Shown here one piece after another: positions 1 to 9,940 of a stretch of 64,000 bases of DNA. How positions within the stretch are numbered: the first letter of the stretch is position 1; each line of letters begins with the position of its first letter. Origin of the DNA: Elymus sibiricus (lineage: Eukaryota; Streptophyta; Magnoliopsida; Poales; Poaceae); the NCBI GenBank assembly GCA_039707655.1, contig CM077667.1, positions 64,571,628 to 64,635,627 on the forward strand, read 5' to 3'. The notes beneath the pieces were generated by a model, which had not been told where the DNA came from, made no database searches, and saw nothing but the letters and a program-made list of their open reading frames with translations. The translations under genes were made by a program, and so were the position numbers.

Positions 1-1333
1 GCCCTGCCCACGTATATAAAGGAGGAGAGGGGAGGAGGCCGGCCCTAGGGGCTGCGCCAAGAGAGGGGAGTCGTACTAGGACTCCTAGTCCTAGTAGGAT
101 TCGGCCCCCCCTCTTATTCCTTCTCATGGAGGGGGAAAGGGGGAAGGAGAGGGAGAAGGAAAGGGGGGCTGCGCCCCCTCCCCTTGTCCAATTCGGATCC
201 CCCCTCAAGAGGGCCGCACCAGCCCCTTGTGGGCTGGTGTCTCTCCCCTACAAGGCCCATGTGGCCCATGTAGGTCCCCGGGGGGTTCCGGTAACCCCTC
301 CGGTACTCCGATAAATATCCGGAACCTTCCGGAACTTTTCCGGAGGCCAAATACTATCTTCCAATATATCAATCTTTACCTCTCGGACATTCCGAGACTC
401 CTCGTCATGTCCGTGATCTCATCCGGGACTCCGAACAACATTCGGTCACCAATCACATAACTCATATAATACTATATCATCATCGAACCTTAAGTGTGCG
501 GACCCTACGGGTTCGGGAATGATGTAGACATGACTGAGACGACTCTCCGGTCAATAACCAACAGCGGGACCTGGATGCTCATATTGGTTCCTACACATTC
601 CACGAAGATCTTTATCGGTGAACCTCATATGACAACATACGTTGTTCCTTTTGTCCGGCGGTATGTTACTTGCCCGAGATTCGATCGTCGGTATCTAATA
701 CCTAGTTCAATCTCGTTACCGGCAAGTCTCTTTACTCGTTCCGTAATACATCATCTTGCAACTAACTCTTTAGTCACGGTGCTTGCAAGGCTTCTGTGAT
801 GCTGTATTACCGAGAGGGCCCAGAGATACCTCTCCGATAGTCGGAGTGACAAATCCCAATCTCGATCCATGCCAACTCAACAAACACTTTCGGAGATACC
901 TGTAGTGCACCTTTATAATCACCCAGTTACGTTGTGACGTTTGATACACCCAAAGTATTCCTACGGTATCCGGGAGTTGCATGATCTCATGGTCAGAGGA
1001 ACGTGTATTTGACATAGTGAAAGCAATAGCAATAAACTGAACGATCATATGCTATGCTAACGGTTGGGTCAAGTCCATCACATCATTCTCCTAATGATGT
1101 GATCCCGTTATCAAATGACAACTCATGTCCATGGTCAGGAAATCTTGACCATCTTTTGATCAACGAGCTAGTCTAGTAGAGGCTTACTAGGGACTCAGTA
1201 TTTGTTTATCTATTCACACATGTATTAAGTTTCCGGTCAATACAATTCTAGCATGAATAATAAACCATTATCATGAACGGAGAAATATGATAATAAACAC
1301 TTTATTAATTGCCTCTAGGGCATATTTCCAACA
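1..1333 (-). mobile_element. Partial LTR of an Angela/BARE1/WIS-type copia retrotransposon
   Basis: Read on the minus strand, the sequence starts at 1333 with TGTTGGAAATATGCCCTAG, the recognisable 5' end of this Triticeae LTR family. It runs leftwards out of the window. Internal text such as the 'locus of Cs and Gs' around 120-300 and the conserved stretch at 640-780 also fit the family. A TATA-like TTATATA lies on the minus strand near 13-19, the expected promoter zone of the LTR. Family LTRs are longer than 1.3 kb, so the rest and the internal region should lie to the left. Since the LTR 5' end is at the right, this should be the 5' LTR of a minus-strand element, or a solo LTR. It inserted into the TNP1-like exon ending at 1334. 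The family name is from memory. Confidence 0.88.
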
Positions 1334-1822
1334 GAACGGAGATCGGGATTTGGTCCCTGACAATAACTCCGCATTGATTCTTGAACTTGGTTGCATTTTT
1401 CCTAGGTTCAAGCGGTTCGCCATTTGATGTTTTGATGGAATCGATGTTGAACTTTACGCCAGGCTCCAACTTTCTGGCCGGGCCTCGAACTACCCTGTCG
1501 CTTGTAGAAGATTTGCTTGATCCGGAGGCCTAAAAGAAGAAAGATCGATTTGTTAATACATACAAATCAATTAAGACATGTAATGATCACCGGATGGCTT
1601 ATATAATAAATATACCTCGCCGGTCTTTGTTATTTGAAGAAAATTTTCTTCGTCAACATCGTTGTCGCCTTTATCTATTCGTTCGTCTTGATCAAATATC
1701 ATACAACCCTCACCGGAATTGTTCAGATATTGCGAGCCGTCATCTTCAGGTTCATGCTCTGGGCTCGGGGAGCGTATGATGTCGAACAAAGCCTCTTCTC
1801 CTTCTCTGCCGGTATTGTCCAT
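1334..1822 (-). pseudogene. TNP1-like CACTA accessory protein, 5' exons, cut by copia LTR
   Basis: Two exons fit on the minus strand. Exon 1 is 1822-1616 (starts MDNTGREGEEALFDI, acidic). A GT donor follows GAG at 1616. An AG acceptor precedes 1529. Exon 2 continues in phase 0 from 1529 to 1334 and contains GPARKLEPGVKF, NGEPLEPRKNATKF and CGVIVRDQIPISV. That last pattern is typical of the N-terminal part of En/Spm TNP1-like proteins, which in characterised elements bind subterminal repeats. The reading frame stops at the copia LTR boundary, so the C-terminal part is separated or lost. TNP1 identity rests on remembered motifs. The splice model is visible in the sequence. Confidence 0.7.
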
Positions 1823-2030
1823 AGCTTTTATTTAACTAATCCAGAAGAAAGATAAAACAATTTAGTATTCAAATTAGAATGCATGCAATCAATAAGGAAA
1901 AACTGAATCATAGTACATAATATGCATCTCGAATAATTCATATAATATGCATCATCGAATATAATCTCGAATAAATCGTCTCGAATATTATCGAATATAA
2001 TCTCGAATACATCTTGAGTATTATCACTAG

Positions 2031-2465
2031 CTAATACAGATCGAATATTATCGAAGAATATAGTTCACTCGCGGTTCCTGAGGCGCGGGCGGTGGACACC
2101 CAAAGAGAAGGAACCATCACAGGATCATAGCTCGGGTGAGATCCCTGAAGAACCTGCCAGGTATTGGAGAACCTGACGTCCAACGCATCTATGTAGCGAC
2201 GGACGTGCTCGTCCTCCTCCCTGACACGGCGACGTACCACCTCCGGCGGGGCCGGCTGCCTCCGCACCGAAAGTGGCCCACGCGAACGCCACCAAAGAAG
2301 CTCCGGGTCGACGACGGGACCCGGGGCCGGGTTCCTCACCAAGCTGCGCGCCCCTGAAGGTAGCACCTCCCAGTGCCAGCCCGGCGGAGCCCAATCCCGG
2401 ACGTTGCCCCTCTGAAGCAGGACGTCGTCGCGAACGAGTCGACAGCGAGGATGCTGGCCGGGCAT
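2031..2465 (-). CDS. Orphan GC-rich ORF of unknown function carried in the CACTA element
   Basis: A 144-residue ORF, rich in Arg, Pro and Trp, begins MPGQHPRCRLVRDDVLL and includes WAPPGWHWEVLPSGARSLVR. I recognise no domain. It lies between TNP2 and the TNP1-like exons on the same strand. It is unusually GC-rich compared with the AT-rich sequence on both sides, which suggests selection or a captured host exon. The last residues after 'STARASG' (below about 2080) run into AT-rich DNA that looks non-coding. I have a memory of similar hypothetical proteins in wheat, not verified. It could be an extra exon of the TNP1-like gene, but no linking splice sites were worked out. Confidence 0.45.
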   Translation of the reverse strand: MPGQHPRCRLVRDDVLLQRGNVRDWAPPGWHWEVLPSGARSLVRNPAPGPVVDPELLWWRSRGPLSVRRQPAPPEVVRRRVREEDEHVRRYIDALDVRFSNTWQVLQGSHPSYDPVMVPSLWVSTARASGTASELYSSIIFDLY

Positions 2466-2557
2466 CGTTGACTCCGAGAAGAAATTCTATGCAAATTTAA
2501 CATTTTTTAAATGCTTGATTGTGATTTCTTATATACGAGGAACCTTCAGAATCATAA

Positions 2558-3099
2558 GGGATTCTCTTAACCTTTAAGGGATTTAACAAAATGGCGCCAT
2601 TGTGGATGTGCAGAAAATGATCCATATTTTTCCTGATATCATCTACCCTTCTATATGTCACGTTGTCTAGCTAGTGTCAAAGGAAGAAAACCATGGCTTC
2701 ATCATTAGCCGGAAGTAACAGGCGCATGATGGTACGAAGCTGTCCAAAGTTGTTTTGGAACGGAGTCCCGGATAGGATAATTAGCTTTTTGGTACGAAGT
2801 TCAGCAAGAGCCTTCCGAATATCGCTATTTGGAAGGCCTTTGCTGAACTTCGTACCAAAAAACTAATTATTCTATCAAGAACTCCGTTCCAAAACAACTT
2901 TGAAAAGCTTCGTACCATCATGCGCCTGTTACTTCCGGCTAATGATGAAGCCATGGTTTTCTTGAATCCTTTTGACACTAGCTAGACAAAACGTGACATA
3001 TAAAAGGGTAGATGCATGAGATCAGAAAAAATTTGGATCAACTTGTGCACATCCATAATGGGGGCATTCCTGATAAATCCCTTAAAAGACTAAGAGAAT
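2558..3099. repeat. 542-bp imperfect inverted repeat (foldback) inside the CACTA element
   Basis: The two arms are reverse complements with scattered mismatches and small indels. The innermost pairing is AGCCTTCCGAAT (2809-2820) with ATTTGGAAGGCC (2827-2838) around a 6-nt loop. Further out, 'ggtacgaagttcagca' pairs with 'tgctgaacttcgtacc', and 'ccatggcttcatcatt' pairs with 'aatgatgaagccatgg'. The outermost clear pairing is GATTCTCTTAA with its partner near 3099. Flanking AT-rich sequence repeats short words ('catctaacatt', 'cctcaaatgtcaaaatt'). A transcript would form a long hairpin. Confidence 0.85.
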
Positions 3100-3429
3100 C
3101 TATTGTATACATACATATACTAATTGCAAATCTAACATTCATCTAACATTTATATAACTAAAAGTATAAAAAACTAACATTTCATCTAACATTTCATCTA
3201 AAAGTATAAAAAATGTCAAAATTCCTCAAATGTCAAAATTCCTCAAAATTTCTATACATACATTATACTAATTAATTCCTCAAATGTCAAAATTCCTCAA
3301 CTTTTTTCTATACATCTAATCATCTAGTGAAAAAAAAAAGTCAAAATTCTTCTGAAAAATGTCAAAATTGCTATACATATATACTAAAACATACAAAAAT
3401 ACATATAAATCATCTAACTTAAGAAAATG

Positions 3430-3780
3430 TGTGTGTGTGTGTGTGTGGGCTCGGGGAGGGGCGGCTAGCGTCGGGGATCGGCGAGGAGCTCACAGCGGGG
3501 CGACGGCGAGGCGAGGCGAGTCGGGGGCGGCGACGGCGTCGGGGCAGGCGGCGCAGCGAGGAGCTTGGGGAGGAGCGGGCGCGGGCGGCGTCGGGGATCG
3601 GCGAGGAGGGCGCGTCCGGCATCGGGGATCGGCGAGGAGGCACGGGCGGCCGGCGTCGGGGGCGGCGACGAGCTCCGGCGTCGGGGGAGGCGAGATGGCG
3701 TCTGGGCAGGCGCGTACGGCGGCAGCCTGGTGGCGCGGCGATCTCCTGGCGGCGTGGTCGAAGAAGCAGAGAACGAACTG
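3430..3780. other. GC-rich minisatellite-like stretch preceded by (GT)n
   Basis: A short (gt)n run at about 3427-3447 is followed by about 330 bp of very GC-rich sequence. The phrase 'cggggatcggcgagga' recurs at about 3472, 3591 and 3621 with variants. Overlapping open frames exist on both strands, but they are low-complexity Arg/Gly/Ala/Pro products of the base composition. I do not call a gene here. It may be promoter or 5' leader DNA of a nested CACTA derivative. Confidence 0.5.
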
Positions 3781-3816
3781 TGAAAAAATTTCAAGTGTTG
3801 TATATATATGCGGAGA

Positions 3817-3970
3817 CCTTTAGTCGCGGTTGGAGCCACCAACCGCGACTAAAGGTTATTTTCGCCAGTCCAAGCGGCGGGAAGCGCAGACCTATAGTCG
3901 CGGTTGGTGGCTCCAACCGTGACTAAAGGGGGCCTTTAGTCGCGGTTGGAGCCACCAACCGCGACTAAAG
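3817..3970. repeat. Three CACTA subterminal-type palindromes
   Basis: The first unit, 3817-3855, is a near-perfect 39-bp palindrome: CCTTTAGTCGCGGTTGG, a 5-nt centre, then its complement. Two more copies follow at about 3891-3929 and 3932-3970. The core differs from the 'cggttcgt' palindromes at the 9.9-kb terminus. Such palindromes are the binding sites of TNP1-type proteins in characterised CACTA elements. Here that is inference. Confidence 0.7.
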
Positions 3971-4490
3971 GTCTGGCTTCCCGTGTCGAATGTTTAGTCC
4001 CACCTCGCTAGTTGAGAGGAGCTCGCACCGGTTTATAAGCCCCGCCGCGGCTACCGTGTTGAGCTTCTCTCTATTGCAGGCCTTCTGGGCCTAACGCACT
4101 TGTGCTGCCCTGTTGGGCCTACTGGGCCTTGCGGGCCTGCATCCTGGTCCAACACGCCGTGGGGGCCCAGTAGGCTGGCTTTTTTTATTTACTTTTCAGT
4201 TTTTTTTAATTTCTGTTTTATTTATTTTCTTTTGTTTCTGAGTTTGTTTGCTTTATTTAGAGTTAATGAGTGAATCTTTTTGCGTTAGGTCAAAAAATTT
4301 ATAAACTTTCTGTTAGTGGCAGTAGTTTTCAAATTTGAATAGTTTAAATTCGAATTATTTGAAATTTGTGTGAATCACTAGTTTGTGAATAACTTTACTT
4401 TAAAAATAGATTTTGCAGTGATTCTTTTTTCTGCTGTTTAATATTAGCGTGTTTTATCATTATATTCAATTTGGTAATTCTTAGGTTATT

Positions 4491-5115
4491 TAAAAAATGA
4501 AATGCCTTTGTAACAGACGAGTTTTTGTCTGAAACCCTGATACTTCGAAAGAGATTGTCCATTTTGTACATGAAGTGCATCCAGTTTTTGCCGTAACCCT
4601 CTCAACTTTTTAGCACATGCTATGTGGGTGAAATGATGATACCATGCCAACTTTCAACCTTTTCAGAGTTCATTTGTAGTGCTTTTCAATTTCAGGGTCA
4701 TTTAGCTCAAAAAAATCAGTAAATGCATGAAAAATAGCAAATGAAGTCAGAAAGGGTTGAAAATTGATGACGTGGCTTCGAATGGTGCATACTGAACACA
4801 CAAAAAGTCTGGAGTTGAAGTAAGTTTAAAAAAATGAAATGCCTTAGTAACAGACGAGTTTTCGTCTGAAACCCTGATACTTCGAAAGAGATTGTCCATT
4901 TTATACACGAAGTGCATCCAGTTTTTGCCGTAACCCTCTCAACTTTTTAGCACATGCTATGTGGGTGAAATGATGATACCATGCCAACTTTCAACCTTTT
5001 CAGAGTTCATTTGTAGTGCTTTTCAATTTCAGGGTTATTTAGCTCAAAAAAATCAGTAAATGCATGAAAAATAGCAAATGAAGTCAGAAAGGGTTGAAAA
5101 TTGATGACGTGGCTT
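4491..5115. repeat. Tandem duplication, 337-bp period, downstream of TNP2
   Basis: Segment 4491-4778 is repeated at 4828-5115 with only a few substitutions (for example 'cctttgtaac' versus 'ccttagtaac', 'tttttgtc' versus 'ttttcgtc'). The offset is 337 bp throughout. The spacer 4779-4827 is not duplicated on the right side. The repeats are in the 3' region of the TNP2 transcript. The stretch 3996-4490 next to it is non-coding AT-rich CACTA sequence with no feature I can name. Confidence 0.9.
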
Positions 5116-5246
5116 TGGACATAATATTTCGACGCGTTTCAAATGCCAAAACACATAAGTACACTACTATTACAAAGATTCCCTCCAGTTTGTCCGAAGT
5201 GGGACTTTCCAGATATATAAGTCCGGAAACTAACTAGAGAAGCCGG

Positions 5247-8200
5247 TCACATCCCAGAGTGGGATCTTTGGGTATAAAACTTTTTCTTCGCGTGTGTCCC
5301 TTTGCATCGTAACCATGGACAATCTTCATCGTTTAACTTGATGCTCGGGTCAACATTCACTGTGAAGGGAGCAATTTCATGAAACTTTTCATAATCTTCT
5401 GACATGTCTGTCTTGTCCTCCACTCCCACGATGTTTCTTTTCCCTGAAAGAACTATGTGGCGCTTTGGCTCATCGTATGATATATTCGCTTCCTTATCTT
5501 TTCTTTTTCTCGGCTTGGTAGACATGTCCTTCACATAGAAAACCTGCGCCACATCATTGGCTAGGACGAATGGTTCGTTTGCGTACCCAAGATTGTTGAG
5601 ATCCACTGTTGTCATTCCGTACTGCGGGTCTTCCTTTACCCCGCCTCCTGTCAGATTGACCCATTTGCACCGAAACAAAGGGACCTTCAAACCAAGTCCA
5701 TAGTCAAGTTCCCATATCTCCTCTATGTAACCATAATATGTGTCCTTTGGCCTATTGGTGTTTGCTGCATCAAAACGGACACCACTGTTTTGGTTGGCGC
5801 TCTTTTTATCTTGGGCGATCGTGTAAAATGTATTTCCATTTATCTCGTACCCTTTGAAAGTCAATATAGTCGAAGATGGTAACTTGGACAGCAAGTACAG
5901 GTCATCTGCAACAGTGTCGTCATGCATGAGACGTGTCTGCAACCAACTGGCGAAAGTCACCGTTTGTTCATGTGTAATCCAGTCGTCAGACTGCTCCGGG
6001 TGTTTGGAGCGTAGAATATTCTTGTGTTGCTCGATATACGGAGCCACCAAGGCAGAACTTTGTAGAACTGTGTAGTGTGCTTGCGCCAAAGAATGCCCGT
6101 CCTGGCATATTGCTGAATTCTTTCCTAGCGTGCCTTTTCCACCCAGTCTGCCCTCATGCCGCGATTCAGGAACACCAATCGGCTTAATGTCAGGAATAAA
6201 GTCAACACAAAACTCAATGACCTCCTCTGTTTCATGGCCCTTGGAGATGCTTCCTTCTGGCCTAGCACGATTATGAACATATTTCTTTAAGACTCCCATG
6301 AACCTCTCAAAGAGGAACATATTGTGTAGAAATACAGGACCCAGAATGGCAATCTTCTCGACTAGGTGAACTAGGACGTGCGTCATGCTATTGAAGAAGG
6401 ATGGTGGGAACACCAACTCGAAACTGACAAGACATTGCACCAAATCATTCTCTAACCTTGGTAGGATTTCTGGATCGATTACCTTCTGAGAGATTGCATT
6501 AAGGAATGCACATAGCTTCACAATGGCTAATCGAACGTTTTCCGGTAGAAGCCCCCTCAATGCAACCGGAAGCAGTTGCGTCATAATCACGTGGCAGTCA
6601 TGAGACTTTAGGTTCTGGAACTTTTTCTCTGCCATATTTATTATTCCCTTTATATTCGACGAGAAGCCAGACGGGACCTTCATACTGAGCAGGCATTCGA
6701 AGAAGATTTCCTTCTCTTCTTTGGTAAGAGCGTAGCTGGCATGACCCTGAAACTGCTTTGGATCCATGTCGTCTTCTCCGTGCATACGTTTTTGGTCCTC
6801 CTGTGCCTCCGGTGTATCTTTTGTCTTCCCATACACGCCCAAGAAGCCTAGCAGTTTCACGCAAAGATTCTTTGTCATGTGCATCACGTCGATTGCAGAG
6901 CGGACCTCTAGGTCTTTCCAATAGGGTAGGTCCCAAAATATAGATTTCTTCTTCCATATGGGTGCGCGTCCGTAAGCGTCATTCAGAACAGATTGTCCGC
7001 CAGGACCCTTTCCAAAGATTACTTTTAAATCCTTGACCATATCAAGTATATCATCACCAGTACGGTGGCGAGGCTTCTTCCGGTGATCTGCCTCACCTTT
7101 GAAATGCTTGCCTTTCTTTCTTACGGGATGCCTGCTCTGAAGAAATCGACGATGCCCCAGGTACACATTCTTCTTACATTTTTCCAAATATATACTGTCG
7201 GTATCATCTAAACAGTGCGTGCATGCGTGGTATCCCTTGTTTGTCTGTCTTGAAAGGTTACTGAGAGCAGGCCAATCATTGATGGTTACAAACAGCAACG
7301 CATGTAGGTCAAATTCCTCCTGTTCCTTCTCATCCCACGCACGTACACCTTTTCCATTTCACAGCTGTAAAAGTTCTTCAACTAATGGCCTTAGGTACAC
7401 ATCAATGTTGTTGCCGGGTTGCTTGAGGCCTTGGATGAGCACTGGCATCATAATGAACTTCCGCTTCATGCACAACCAAGGAGGAAGGTTATAGATACAT
7501 AGAGTCACAGGCCATGTGCTATGATTGCTGTTCTGCTCCCCAAAAGGATTAATGCCATCTGCACTTAAACCAAACCATACGTTCCTTGCGTCCTTTGCAA
7601 AGTCCTTCCACTTTCTCTCGATTTTTCTCCACTACGATCCGTCAGCGGGTACTCTCAACTTCCCGTCTTTCTTACGGTCTTCGTTGTGCCATCGCATCAA
7701 CTTGGCATGCTCTTTGTTTTGGAACAAATGTTTCAACCGTGGTATTATAGGAGCATACCACATCACCTTGGCAGGAATCTTCTTCCTAGGGCGCTCGCCC
7801 ACAACATCACCAGGGTCATCGTGGCCGATCTTATAGCGCAATGCACAGCATACCGGGCATGCATTCAAATCCTCGTACTCACCGCGGTAGAGGATGCAGT
7901 CATTAGGGCATGCATGTATCTTCTGCACCTCTAATCCTAGAGGGCAGACAGCCTTCTTTGCTTCATACGTACTGTCGGGCAATTCGTTGTCCTTTGGTAG
8001 CTTCTTCTTTAACATTATCAGCAACTTTTCAAATGCCTTGTCAGATACACCATTCTCAGCCTTCCATTGCAGCAATTCCAGTATGGTACCCAGCTTTTCC
8101 TTGTCATCTTCGCAATTTGGGTACAACAATTTCTTGTGATCCTCTAACATGCGCTACAACTTCAGCTTCTCCTTTTCACTTGCGCAGTTTCTCTTTGCAT

Positions 8201-8612
8201 CGGCAATGGCCCGACCAAGATCATCAGCGGGCTCATCTGATGCCTCTTCTTCAGCTCCTTCCCGCATTGCCGGCTCAGCTTCTTCCCCCATTGTTGTACC
8301 ATCGTATTCATGGAACCCATGGCCAGGATAGCTGTCGTCATCCTCTTCTTCTTCATTCTCTTCCATTAGGACCCCTCTTTCTCCGTGCTTGGTCCAACAG
8401 TTATAGCCGGACATGAAACCGGACTCAAACAGGTGGACGTGAATGGTTCTTGAGTTAGAGTAATTTCGATCATTCTTACAGCCAGCACATGGACAATACA
8501 TAAAACCATCCGCCCGCTTGTTTGCCTCAGCCGCAACCAGAAAAGTATGCACGCCATTAATGAACTGGGGAGAGCATCGGTCATCGTAGATCCATTGCCG
8601 GCTCATCTTCAT
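5247..8612 (-). pseudogene. CACTA transposase TNP2 (Transposase_21 family), three nonsense codons
   Basis: One reading frame runs from ATG 8612 to a stop at 5247 (1,122 codons) and is broken only by stops at 8156-8154, 7634-7632 and 7361-7359. The first block (MSRQWIYDDRCSPQF...) is the transposase-associated domain with the Cys/His pattern CPCAGCKN. Next comes the Transposase_21 region (ACPVCCALRYKIG, AIDVMHMTKNLCVKLLG). A DUF4218-like block follows (KSHDCHVIMTQLLPVALRG, FFNSMTHVLVHLVEKI), then a DUF4216-like block (YYGYIEEIWELDYG, PLFRCKWVN). TNP2 catalyses excision and integration by binding the CACTA termini. The first two stops look like CAG to TAG and the third TGG to TGA, all transitions. 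The ancestral codons are inferred from family knowledge. ATG 8606 is an alternative start. The locus no longer encodes full-length enzyme unless read through. Confidence 0.9.
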
Positions 8613-8698
8613 TACACAACACCGAAAAGACCAAATTAATACAAGTTCATACATAAAGTTCATACACACTTGTTCTCATAAAACAACATACAAACTCT

Positions 8699-9014
8699 CT
8701 AGCTAAAGCATTTAAATGCAACAACAAATGCGATCAAGATCGCAACTAAGGTAACAATTGATCCAACAGCATAGTGATACCAAGCCTCACTATCAATGGC
8801 ATATTTTTTAAATTTTCTAATCTTCAAGCGCATTGCATCCATCTTGATCTTGTGATCATCGACGACATCGGCAACATACAACTCCAGTTTCATCTTCTCT
8901 TCTTCAACTCTTTTCAATTTGTCTTTCAAATACTCATTTTCTTTTTCAACTAAATTTAACTTCTTGACAAGAATATCTATGTCGGTTGCAATTTCCGGTT
9001 CACATACCTCCTAG
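8699..9014 (-). CDS. Small coiled-coil plus transmembrane protein of the CACTA element (5' end uncertain)
   Basis: The frame stays open from an AG acceptor-like site at about 9015 to the stop at 8699. It starts EPEIATDIDILVKKLNLVE, and the first internal Met is at 8929. The N-terminal two thirds are charged heptad-like sequence (KDKLKRVEEEKMKLELYV), consistent with a coiled coil. The C-terminus is hydrophobic (VGSIVTLVAILIAFVVAF), consistent with one membrane span. It lies just upstream of TNP2 on the same strand. I recall similar proteins accompanying wheat CACTA elements but know no function. An upstream exon must supply the true start, because no ATG precedes the coding part of this exon. 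Confidence 0.5.
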
Positions 9015-9655
9015 ATAAAAATATCTATGTCAACTTGATGGGCATAATTGTCATAAACACGAAATGCAACAAATAGTTATAAAAGAGAGTATATACCACA
9101 TCCAAATCATAAACCGGACGAGGGCCGACGGGGACGGATATCAAAACCATGCCACTATGTATAACAAACAACCATATAGGTAAGAAAACTATACAAGTAA
9201 CTATCTAAATCTTACAAACATGATTTTTTTTATAAAAAGGATAAGAACAAGAGGCTCACCAAGGTGGTGCCGGCAACGGGACGGTGCGGGCGATCGACGG
9301 TGGTTAGGACGGGGACGGGAAGGCACTAAGTAAACCACACCTACACATGCAAAGTAAGAAGTTAATTTGAGCTCAAATTGCATATAAATCAAACAAACTA
9401 CCACATATAAATACTCCCAAACTAAAACCCACAAATCACTATACTTATAGAGCATTGCAAGAGCTAATCTAGCAATGAGAGATGAAAGGACAAAGTTGCT
9501 AACCTTTGTGAACACTTGGATGGATGGGGTGCCTCCAAATCTTCTCAAATTTTGGCAAAAATGGAGGTGAGCTCGAGCAAGGGGAAGAACAAAGGAGAGG
9601 AAGAAGGGGAAAAACAGGGAGGAGTGTGCTCGGGCTGGCCGAAGGGTTCATGTAG
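9015..9655 (-). other. 5' region of the CACTA element, no gene called
   Basis: AT-rich DNA with a GC-rich patch at 9255-9325. Open frames on the minus strand (for example 9548-9201) have no recognisable domain. It is probably the 5' leader and promoter of the CACTA genes. Splice donors leading to the ORF at 9014 may be here, but I could not settle one. Confidence 0.4.
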
Positions 9656-9940
9656 GGGATCTTTAGTCCCGGTTCGTGACATAAACCGGGACTAAAGGTG
9701 AGCCTATAGTCCCGATTCGTGCCACGAACCGGGACTAAAGGTGATCGTGGGGCCCCAGGCTGACACCAGCCTGCCACCATTCCTTTAGTCCCGGTTCGTG
9801 TTACGAACCGGGACTAGAGGTCCGGAACGAACCGGGACTAATGATGCCCGTCCCGAACCGGGACTAATGGTCACGTTAGTGCCGGTTCAAAACCAGACCG
9901 GGACTAATGCTTTGGACAAAAGGTCTGTTTTCTACTAGTG
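9656..9940 (-). repeat. CACTA terminal inverted repeat and subterminal palindromes
   Basis: Several copies of 'tttagtcccggttcgt' and its complement 'acgaaccgggactaa' alternate from 9660 to 9905. Some form near-complete palindromes, for example 9660-9697 and 9783-9822. The terminus itself is CACTAGTAGAAAACAGACC on the minus strand, ending at 9940. This fixes the right boundary of the CACTA element. Confidence 0.85.

Larger units (their letters stand above)
1334..9940 (-). mobile_element. CACTA (En/Spm, DTC) DNA transposon, truncated at left by copia insertion
   Basis: The right terminus reads CACTAGTAGAAAACAGACC on the minus strand from 9940, a typical Triticeae CACTA terminal inverted repeat. 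Next to it are subterminal palindromic repeats built on 'cggttcgt...acgaaccg' (9656-9905). The interior carries a TNP2 transposase pseudogene, a small accessory ORF and a TNP1-like gene, all on the minus strand in the usual order. The other terminus is not present, because the copia LTR interrupts the element at 1333/1334. Subterminal-like palindromes at 3817-3970 have a different core ('agtcgcggttgg'), so a second CACTA derivative may be nested between about 2.5 and 4 kb. Confidence 0.85.

Noticed and set aside
3359..3926. Overlapping GC-rich ORFs on both strands
   Set aside because: Low-complexity Arg/Gly/Pro/Ala products of a minisatellite-like segment with no domain.
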